In this document: positions 1-5,698 of the stretch, piece after piece | How the letters are laid out: each line of letters begins with the position of its first letter | How positions within the stretch are numbered: position 1 is the first letter of the stretch | Assembly: GCF_018274385.1 (NCBI RefSeq) | Contig: NZ_JAAFYZ010000004.1 | Location: 1-64,000 of the forward strand | DNA length: 64,000 nt | Direction of reading: 5' to 3' | DNA from: Catenulispora pinistramenti | GTDB lineage: Bacteria > Actinomycetota > Actinomycetes > Streptomycetales > Catenulisporaceae | Made by a program: the position numbers and the translations under genes | The notes under the pieces: model-generated | The model's database searches: none | What the model was told of the DNA's origin: nothing | Seen by the model: the letters and a program-made list of their open reading frames with translations, nothing else

Positions 1-468
1 GGTGGGGTCTGTTGGGGCGTTGTTGGCTGGGGTCGGCTGCGGGTCGGTGCCTAGGAGTACCTCCGGCTTGGGGCGCAGGGTGTCGGCGTCGAGCCAGCCT
101 TGCTTGACCGCCTCTTGTTGGCAGCCGGTGCGGGAGCGGCCGTGGGCGTGGCTGATGGCTTTCCAGTTTTCGCCGGTGCGGATGCGGCGGAGGAGGTCTT
201 GGCGCTCGTCGTCGGTCCAGCGGGTGCCGTGGTTGGGCCATTGGGCTTTGCGGAGGGCTGATTCGGGGTTGGGTTGTTTGGCGAACCAGGTGATGGAGCG
301 GAGTTGGCCTTGGGCGGCCACGTAGACGATGTCGCCTTGGTGGTGGAAGACGAGTTGGTCGTCGTGGAACTCGACGCCGTCGGCGGGGATCATCAGTTGG
401 GCGCCGGGGGTGGTTTCGGGGCCGGCTATGAGTTCCGCGCGGAGCCAGGGGTGGGTTTGGGTGGACAT
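1..468 (-). CDS. SANT/Myb-like DNA-binding protein, C-terminus cut by the window edge
   Basis: The ATG at 468-466 follows a GAGGGGG ribosome binding site, and 156 codons stay open to base 1, so the C-terminus is missing. Residues about 83-125 (RWTDDERQDLLRRI, then W102 and W125) show three tryptophans about 18-23 residues apart in a charged helical context. That is the spacing of SANT/Myb-type helix-turn-helix domains. The N-terminal 60 residues look like a compact beta-rich module. The tail near the edge is Pro/Ala-rich. A DNA-binding role is inferred from the tryptophan pattern only; no target is evident. A G-rich tract lies 50-90 bp upstream of the start. Confidence 0.6.
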   Translation of the reverse strand, partial: MSTQTHPWLRAELIAGPETTPGAQLMIPADGVEFHDDQLVFHHQGDIVYVAAQGQLRSITWFAKQPNPESALRKAQWPNHGTRWTDDERQDLLRRIRTGENWKAISHAHGRSRTGCQQEAVKQGWLDADTLRPKPEVLLGTDPQPTPANNAPTDPT

Positions 469-520
469 TGGTTCCCCCTCTGTGGTGGTTTGAACCTTTT
501 GGTGACACCAGGGTGACAGA

Positions 521-558
521 GGGGTCTGACGGTTTTTGGGGGTTTGGGGGGATTGGGG
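521..558 (+). other. Four-tract G-rich motif, possible G-quadruplex
   Basis: Runs of four, five, six and four guanines lie at 521-524, 538-542, 546-551 and 555-558 on the plus strand. The last three tracts are separated by only three bases each. The motif is in the gap between the LapA-like gene and the start of the left-edge gene, so it is in the promoter-proximal DNA of the latter. Confidence 0.45.
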
Positions 559-573
559 ATAAGAGGTTTTATA

Positions 574-849
574 TTACCTTTGGCTCTTTTTGCGCCTCTT
601 GGCCCGGGTGCTGGTGAGCAGGAGGCTGGTGAGCATGCCGGCCAGGAAGGTGCCTGCCAGGGTCAGCCACATGGGGCTGGTCACGGTTACCACCCAGAAG
701 GTGATGCTGGCTTTGTGGGTGTTGGCCAGGATGAACCAGATCGCCACCACCGCGATGACGATGCCGCCGATCATGCGGGAGCGCTGGGCCTTGTCGGCCG
801 CGTTGAGCGGGGCTTGGGCCGGCGGGGGCTTCGGGGCGTCGGTCGTCAT
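574..849 (-). CDS. LapA-family (DUF1049) small membrane protein
   Basis: This 91-residue protein has a Pro/Ala-rich cytoplasmic N-terminus of about 25 residues. Two hydrophobic segments follow (about 27-45 and 57-79), joined by a short polar turn, and the tail is strongly basic (RAKRRKKSQR). Length, two-helix hairpin and basic tail fit the lipopolysaccharide assembly protein A (LapA, DUF1049) family. In Gram-positive bacteria the exact role of that family is unknown. It is the last minus-strand gene before the left-edge gene and is separated from the DUF1707-FHA gene by 73 bp. Confidence 0.75.
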   Translation of the reverse strand: MTTDAPKPPPAQAPLNAADKAQRSRMIGGIVIAVVAIWFILANTHKASITFWVVTVTSPMWLTLAGTFLAGMLTSLLLTSTRAKRRKKSQR

Positions 850-922
850 GTCCGCACCTGTTGCCGCGCTGGTGCCTCGGGAACCGTTTATTGCCCCGAA
901 CAGGGGAAGGGGCGGGTGTGGG

Positions 923-1492
923 TCAGCGGTTGTTGAGGGAGAAGACCACTGAGCCGAAGGAGACCTCGTCGCCTGGGTGGACGGCGGTGGGAGCGGTGAT
1001 GCGCCAGCCGTTGACTCGGGTGCCGTTGGTGGAGCCCAGGTCCACCAGGAACCAGCCGGTTTGGGAGCGGCGGAACTCGGCGTGGTAGCGGGACACCGTG
1101 GTGTCGAACAGTTGCAGGTCGCATTCGGGCATGCGGCCGATGCGCAGGGTGCCCTGGGGACCGCCGGGCAGGGACAGGCGGGGCAGGGAGGGGCCGCGCC
1201 AGGCGGCCTTGACCTTGAAGCGGAAGTGGGCGACGGCCGAGACGGCGTTCACCACGCGCTGGCCGAAACCCGGGCTGTCGGGCGGGATCGGCAGGTCGGA
1301 GACGAGTTGGGTCAGCTCGCTGTGCGACTGGACCGCCAGTACCCGGTCGATGCGGTGGGAAAAGGTGTCGCTGGACAGCCGGCCGGCCTGGGCGCCGGCC
1401 GACAGCGCTTCGATGGCGTCGTCGCGCTCGGCGTCGGACGGCCGAAAGTCCGGCGGCTGCCACGCCGCGCTCCCGAACGAAGGACCTCCCAT
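923..1492 (-). CDS. DUF1707-FHA protein
   Basis: A 189-residue protein. Residues about 16-65 (FRPSDAERDDAIEAL...) are a DUF1707 domain, an actinobacterial module usually found at the N-terminus of small membrane or signalling proteins. Residues about 105-189 form a forkhead-associated domain: GR at its start, SRYH in the middle and STNGT..VNG near the end, the phosphothreonine-binding signature. No transmembrane segment is visible. It likely reads a Ser/Thr-kinase phosphorylation signal, but no kinase lies nearby. The start was chosen at the ATG just before the DUF1707 domain, since upstream codons run toward the serpin gene. The ribosome binding site is weak. Confidence 0.8.
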   Translation of the reverse strand: MGGPSFGSAAWQPPDFRPSDAERDDAIEALSAGAQAGRLSSDTFSHRIDRVLAVQSHSELTQLVSDLPIPPDSPGFGQRVVNAVSAVAHFRFKVKAAWRGPSLPRLSLPGGPQGTLRIGRMPECDLQLFDTTVSRYHAEFRRSQTGWFLVDLGSTNGTRVNGWRITAPTAVHPGDEVSFGSVVFSLNNR

Positions 1493-1560
1493 GGAAGAGA
1501 TTGTCCAATGTCGGCGGATCGGGTGTCCAGCAAGAGTGCGGGGCGTGATCGAGCCCTGTG

Positions 1561-2868
1561 TTACCCGCGGGGGTCGGTCACCTGGCCGAGGAACAGGATC
1601 TGGCCGCTCACGGTGTCCCGGATCAGGACCAGGAAGGGCCGGTCGACGTGCATTTCCGTCGGCTGGCGCGGCGGTCCCGGGGCGGCGCCGGCGATCACCG
1701 TGACGCCCGACGCCGCGGCCGCCGTGGTGCCCTGCTCGTCGACGGCGACGTGGGTCTTCTGCGCGACCATGCCCACGTGGAGCGGTTCGGCCGTGGCCGG
1801 CAGGCCGCTCAGATCCGCCGATTTCGGGTCGAACGCCGAGGTCATGCCCAGTTTCTGAAGCGCGGTTCCCAACTGGGCGCCGGTGTCGAAGGTGAACTTC
1901 GGGAGTTCGAGGGCGACGGTGCCCGGCGCGGCCGTGTTGATCATCGCGCTGAGGTTGTCGGCGGTGAGCGCCTTGCGGAAGGTGTCGAAGGACCCGGCTG
2001 ACGGGAGCAGGATGCCCATCGCCATGTGGTCCTGTTGGTACGGCAGTTCCGCGTACTGCCAGCCGCTGCCGGAGGCGTAGCCGAAGCTGCTCTCGTCGCT
2101 CATCATGGAGACGTTCGCGGTACCGCCGTCGAGCAGGTGGAACGGCTTGTCCGCGGTTTCGTTCTTGTCGAAGGCCCCGGCCCACGCGGCTTTGAAGTAC
2201 AGCGCGTCGGTGAGCGCGAGTCGGGTGTCGGCGGTCATCGAACCGGGTCCGAAGAGGTCCTTGATGAGGCCGTTCGTCTGGTCCTCGACGTTTTTGTCGA
2301 TCGTCTGGCGGGCGGCGTCGGGGTTCGTGAAGTCGGTCTCGTGGACGCTGGTGTCGAAGGCCGCGGACAGAGCCTGCGCATACGACTGCTGGAGGCCGTA
2401 GCCCTGCTGCGTCCACACGGTGTCGTACTGCCGCAGGTCCGCTTTGTCGGCGAGTTCGCGCTGCATGGTCGCCGAGTCGAGCGCACCGAGTGCGTCGGCG
2501 AACTGGCCGGCCGGCATGGTGGTGTGCAGGACCTTGGCCATCTGGGCCTCGGTCTGGCCCTTGGCGCCGGGCATCAGCATCGCCAGCACCGTGGCCAGGC
2601 TGGTCGGCGAGACCATGACGTTGCCCTCGCTGCCGTCCGAGACGGAGTGGAAGATGTCGACGCCGAACGCGTTCACGCTGGCCGAGGCGGAGCTCAGCTC
2701 GGCCGGCCCGACGAGCGACTGTGCGTTGTCGACCCGTACGGGGCCGGTGTGTTCGGGGCCGGTGCGCACCGGTGCACCGTGACCGTGCGTACTGCTGCCG
2801 GAGGAAGCGCACGCCGTCAGGGCGGCGAGGGACGCGGCGGCGATCGCGGCTATCTGCTTGCGTGGCAT
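1561..2868 (-). CDS. Secreted serpin (serine protease inhibitor) lipoprotein
   Basis: A 435-residue protein. Residues 1-20 form a lipoprotein signal with lipobox LTAC and Cys20. The rest is a full-length serpin fold ending in the family signature MHVDRPFLVLI, about 35 residues from the C-terminus. The reactive-centre hinge is intact: E378, G380, T381 and a run of small residues (TTAAAASG), the pattern of inhibitory rather than substrate serpins. Counting from the hinge (P15 = G380) puts P1 near Gly394 with Ala at P1' and P2', give or take a residue. Such small residues suggest elastase- or subtilisin-like targets. It is probably anchored on the outer face of the membrane and protects against foreign or self proteases. 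Confidence 0.9.
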   Translation of the reverse strand: MPRKQIAAIAAASLAALTACASSGSSTHGHGAPVRTGPEHTGPVRVDNAQSLVGPAELSSASASVNAFGVDIFHSVSDGSEGNVMVSPTSLATVLAMLMPGAKGQTEAQMAKVLHTTMPAGQFADALGALDSATMQRELADKADLRQYDTVWTQQGYGLQQSYAQALSAAFDTSVHETDFTNPDAARQTIDKNVEDQTNGLIKDLFGPGSMTADTRLALTDALYFKAAWAGAFDKNETADKPFHLLDGGTANVSMMSDESSFGYASGSGWQYAELPYQQDHMAMGILLPSAGSFDTFRKALTADNLSAMINTAAPGTVALELPKFTFDTGAQLGTALQKLGMTSAFDPKSADLSGLPATAEPLHVGMVAQKTHVAVDEQGTTAAAASGVTVIAGAAPGPPRQPTEMHVDRPFLVLIRDTVSGQILFLGQVTDPRG

Positions 2869-2948
2869 GCGGATTGGACGCGGACCGGGCCGTCTCGGTT
2901 TCCCCGACGAGGGGGTGACCGCGTCCGGGGTTGATCGTTGAAGCGGGC

Positions 2949-3515
2949 ATGAACGCCATGACCGTGCCCCCGATGACCAGCCCGGCGATGCCGCAGAACC
3001 AGGATCAGGAAGTACCCGGGGAAGTCGTTGACATCCCGCAGCAACAGGACGCCGAGTCGCCCGCGCAGGACGCCGGGGAGGTGTCTGTGGAAGCCGCTGT
3101 GGAGCCGGAGCCAGTCGCCGAGGTCGGCGAGCAGAGCGACGAGAAAGACGGCCAGGACGACAAGGACGGCAAAGAAGGCGGGGACGAGAAGGATCTCCGG
3201 GAGGAGAAGGAAGAGAAAGACGAGAAGGAGGACAAGGATGAGAAGAAGGCGGCGGCCAAGCCGAAGCGCAAGAGCGCCCCGCGCAAGGCCGCCGGCGGCA
3301 CCAAGAGCCTTGTCGTCCTGAAGGAGGGCCGGGTCCAGTACGCCGACGTGGACACCGTCGTCGTGGTGGACCTCGATGAGGCCGCCTCCCCCGACACTGA
3401 TGTGCACGACGTCCTGGACCGGCTCACCGAGCTGCGCGACGCCACCGAGTCGCCAGCCAAGGCGGGCGCGGTCAGGGCACTGACAGACCTGATCCAGGAG
3501 AAGGCCCTCGGCTAG
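2949..3515 (+). CDS. Highly charged hypothetical protein
   Basis: A 188-residue protein that I do not recognise. Residues about 15-55 are acidic. Residues about 60-105 are a nearly pure Asp/Glu/Lys/Gly tract of repeated EKDEK-type blocks, predicted to be disordered or a single charged helix, and then comes a Lys/Arg/Ala/Pro-rich stretch. The last 70 residues look like a small folded domain (SLVVLKEGRVQYADVDTVV onward, ending in two amphipathic helices). The ATG at 2949 is preferred over an in-frame TTG at 2931. The gene is divergent from the serpin, and its TAG stop is the outer edge of the inverted-repeat element that follows. Confidence 0.65.
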   Translation: MNAMTVPPMTSPAMPQNQDQEVPGEVVDIPQQQDAESPAQDAGEVSVEAAVEPEPVAEVGEQSDEKDGQDDKDGKEGGDEKDLREEKEEKDEKEDKDEKKAAAKPKRKSAPRKAAGGTKSLVVLKEGRVQYADVDTVVVVDLDEAASPDTDVHDVLDRLTELRDATESPAKAGAVRALTDLIQEKALG

Positions 3516-3731
3516 ATGATTGATTCCTGGGGGTACCGGCGCGAAACGTCACGCAGCCTCTGGCTGCCAAGGGCACAGTAGCGGCGCCTGGCCGCCCCGG
3601 CCGGCCACCCACAGCCAAACCAGGCTGAGGGCGGCCGTCCGGGTCGCCCATGCTTGCTGCTGAGCCGTTTCGCAATTTCACGTGTCAGCGGCGGTTCCGT
3701 ATGCCGGAACCCCCAGGAATCAATCATCTAG
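3512..3731. mobile_element. MITE-like element with 28-bp terminal inverted repeats
   Basis: The left arm at 3512-3539 (beginning CTAGATGATTGATTCC) and the right arm at 3704-3731 (ending GGAATCAATCATCTAG) are inverted copies matching at 27 of 28 positions. Together they enclose 164 bp with no credible gene. Both ends carry the palindrome CTAG, a target preferred by some IS5- and IS630-family elements. A nested hairpin (GGTTCCG...CGGAACC, 3693-3711) uses part of the right arm. The element fills the whole gap between two convergent genes, and the outer CTAG supplies the TAG stop of the gene on its left. No transposase is present, so it would be non-autonomous. Confidence 0.65.
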
Positions 3732-3738
3732 TCGCCGA

Positions 3739-4410
3739 TCAGGCGTCGGCGGGCGGCTGCCACAGCGGTTCGTCGACCGTGAAGCCCACCGGCTCGCCCC
3801 AGCCGTTCCGGTACGCGACCTCGTGCGCGGGACGGCGCGGGGCGACTCCCCATCGTCCGGTCGGGTAGCCGAAGGACACGCAGCAGGACTGGGTCCACTT
3901 CTCCTCGGCCGGCACGCCGAGGATCTCCTTGACTTCCTGATCATGGAAGCCGCCGAGGATCGTGGTCAGCGAGCTGCCGACGCCCTGGGCCCGGGCCGCC
4001 AGCTGCGCGCTCCAGACCGCCGGGAAGATCGAGCCGCCGGTGCGGTCGCGCTGGACGAAGGCGAACAGGAACAGCGGGACCTGTTCGAAGTGCTCGCTGA
4101 GCCACTGCGAGGACTTCGTGACCTTCGCCATCTGCCGGGACTCGGGGCTGTCCGGGTCGGCGGCCATGGCTTCCAGCAGCGGGGCGTAGACGGTCTTGTA
4201 GAGCTGGTCCATGGCGTCGCGGTAGAGCGGACCGAGGAGGTTCTTCTTCTCTGGGTCGTCGAGGAGCAGGAATCGCCAGTTCTGCCCGTTGCCCCCGGAG
4301 GGCGCGCGGATGGCGGCGTCCAGGATCTGGGCCTGGACCGACTCCGGAATCGGGTCGGGCTTGACCCGGCGCATCGCCCGGGTGGTGTAGAGCGCTTCGT
4401 AAATGTCCAT
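3739..4410 (-). CDS. Nitroreductase-family oxidoreductase
   Basis: A 223-residue protein beginning MDIYEALYTTRAMRR, the typical first helix of FMN-dependent nitroreductases with the FMN-contacting RAMRR motif. The segment APSGGNGQNWRFLLL (about 35-50) is the second FMN-binding block, and SLTTILGGFHDQEVKEILG with FGYP near the C-terminus completes the family. It probably reduces nitro or quinone compounds or acts in a biosynthetic dehydrogenation, using NAD(P)H in the cytoplasm. I chose the ATG at 4410 over an upstream in-frame alternative because it starts exactly at the family N-terminus. The C-terminus ends 8 bp from the MITE-like element. Confidence 0.85.
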   Translation of the reverse strand: MDIYEALYTTRAMRRVKPDPIPESVQAQILDAAIRAPSGGNGQNWRFLLLDDPEKKNLLGPLYRDAMDQLYKTVYAPLLEAMAADPDSPESRQMAKVTKSSQWLSEHFEQVPLFLFAFVQRDRTGGSIFPAVWSAQLAARAQGVGSSLTTILGGFHDQEVKEILGVPAEEKWTQSCCVSFGYPTGRWGVAPRRPAHEVAYRNGWGEPVGFTVDEPLWQPPADA

Positions 4411-4457
4411 GGTGTACCGAACAGTAGGTTTCCCCTGAGGCCGGCACAAGCGCCCGC

Positions 4458-5012
4458 TCAGTCATGGCGCAGCGCATAGCTCAGGCGGTCCGCGACGGCG
4501 GCCCGGGCCAGCCGCACGGCGGTCGCGTTGTCCACAGCTAGGAACACCAGGCCGCCGTCGTCCGGGGCGGAACGGGTGAGCGAACCGGCGTCCGCTGAGT
4601 GCGCGATCTCGAGGACCGAGACGTCCGTCGCGACAGCGGTCTGAGCCCGTGGCGGGCCGGGGTCGGAGTCGGGAGCCGGGCCCGCAAGAGCGTCGGGTGG
4701 GCCCGGTGGTCCGCCCGGACCGCCGTCCCGGGCGGCCAGCACGTCGATCCGGTCGCCGGGGCGCAGATACCCGGTGCTGCCGGGGTCGGCGAACCGCACC
4801 GGGACCGCGACCAGGCCGCTCATCAGGGATTCCGCCGCGAACCGGGGCGGTCGGCGCGGCGGTGGGGCCGAGTGTTCGGCGGTCAGCAGGGCCATTGAGA
4901 CCCCGGCGAAACCGGCGGCGCCCAGGACGCGCAGCCTCCGGGTGCGCGACGAGTGGCGCCGGCCGGTCAGTCGGGCGACGAGCTTCGGGCGGGTGGTGGT
5001 GGGTGACGGCAT
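4458..5012 (-). CDS. SAF-domain protein, CpaB/RcpC-like (Flp pilus assembly type)
   Basis: A 184-residue protein with a strong GGGGGAG ribosome binding site. Basic N-terminal residues are followed by one hydrophobic segment (about 28-45) and then a SAF-type domain: LVAVPVRFADPGSTGYLRPG followed by DRIDVLAA is the typical CpaB stretch. The family anchors Flp/Tad pilus assembly across the membrane, but no other tad/cpa gene lies in the window. Streptomycete SAF proteins of this stand-alone type have no proven function. A Pro/Gly-rich loop interrupts the domain at about 100-122. Upstream lies a cluster of DnaA-box-like sequences. Confidence 0.65.
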   Translation of the reverse strand: MPSPTTTRPKLVARLTGRRHSSRTRRLRVLGAAGFAGVSMALLTAEHSAPPPRRPPRFAAESLMSGLVAVPVRFADPGSTGYLRPGDRIDVLAARDGGPGGPPGPPDALAGPAPDSDPGPPRAQTAVATDVSVLEIAHSADAGSLTRSAPDDGGLVFLAVDNATAVRLARAAVADRLSYALRHD

Positions 5013-5096
5013 TGCTCCCCCAGGCGTAGTCGGGACGCTTCAGGGAGTAATGATCCGAGGGGGCCGTCAAGCCTGTCCACCGGTTGCCGGGCAGCC

Positions 5097-5138
5097 TGTG
5101 GATAACTGGGGAGATTCTGTGGATAACCCGGTGGATAA
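5097..5138. promoter_or_regulatory. Cluster of DnaA-box-like sequences
   Basis: Two perfect TGTGGATAA sequences (5097-5105 and 5118-5126, the reverse of the classical TTATCCACA DnaA box) and one single-mismatch copy (5130-5138) lie in the same orientation, 21 and 12 bp apart. They sit 85-125 bp upstream of the SAF-domain gene start and just past the FmdB stop. The match to the box is direct; binding by DnaA is inferred. Confidence 0.5.
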
Positions 5139-5148
5139 CCGGGGTGGC

Positions 5149-5532
5149 TCAGCTCTTTGTGGACGACGAAGAACTCGAGCTTGACGACGACGAGGACGAC
5201 GTGCTCGACGACGAGGACGACGACTCGCCCTTGGCCGAGCCCTTGGTCGAGCCCTTCGACTCGCCGGAACCGCCCGAGCTGCCGGAGTCGCCCGAACCCG
5301 ACGACCCGGACGAACCGTTCGACGAGGACGACGGCGGCGTGGACGAGCTCGAAGCCGAGCGGCTGTCGGTGCGGTAGAAGCCGCTGCCCTTGAACACGAT
5401 GCCCACGGCGGAGAAGACCTTGCGCAGTTCGCCTTGGCAGTTCGGGCACACGGTCAGCGCGTCGTCCGTGAACTTCTGCACGACCTCCAGCGCCTCACCG
5501 CAGTCTTTGCACTGGTACTGGTAAGTCGGCAC
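5149..5532 (-). CDS. FmdB-family zinc ribbon protein with a long polyserine tail
   Basis: A 127-residue protein starting at a GTG 7 bp after GGAG. Residues 1-45 are the FmdB/CxxC_CxxC regulatory zinc ribbon: MPTYQYQCKDCG with the second CPNC pair about 22 residues later. Residues about 58-127 are almost entirely Ser, Gly, Lys and Thr, with runs of 13 serines, and form a disordered tail. Family members are small cytoplasmic proteins of unclear function, first noted near formamidase and amidase operons. The length of the tail is unusual for the family, where the ribbon plus a short basic tail is normal. Confidence 0.85.
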   Translation of the reverse strand: MPTYQYQCKDCGEALEVVQKFTDDALTVCPNCQGELRKVFSAVGIVFKGSGFYRTDSRSASSSSTPPSSSSNGSSGSSGSGDSGSSGGSGESKGSTKGSAKGESSSSSSSTSSSSSSSSSSSSSTKS

Positions 5533-5626
5533 GGGGAAACTCCTTCATCGACCTGGCACTCTGGCCGCCAGACTGCCAATTCTGCGGGATCGGTGCGCGG
5601 ACTGTCCAATGCGGTGGGGCAGTATC

Positions 5627-5640
5627 GTGACACACGTCAC
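5627..5640. promoter_or_regulatory. Crp-type palindrome upstream of fmdB-like gene
   Basis: GTGACACACGTCAC is a GTGA-N6-TCAC dyad and also fits the GTG-N6-GNCAC form I recall for Streptomyces Crp. It lies about 95 bp upstream of the FmdB-like start, in the gap after the phosphatase gene. Confidence 0.35.
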
Positions 5641-5698
5641 TAAAGACACCGCTCAGACGGCCGTCGCGCGCTTAGAGACCCTCGCACAACGGGGGATC

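Noticed and set aside
3512-3731. Coding ORFs within the MITE-like element.
   Set aside because: The short frames crossing it lack ribosome sites and end within the terminal repeats; no transposase motif is present.
5097-5138. DnaA boxes as a chromosomal origin.
   Set aside because: No dnaA, dnaN, gyrase or AT-rich unwinding region lies in the window, so the boxes are reported only as a regulatory oddity.
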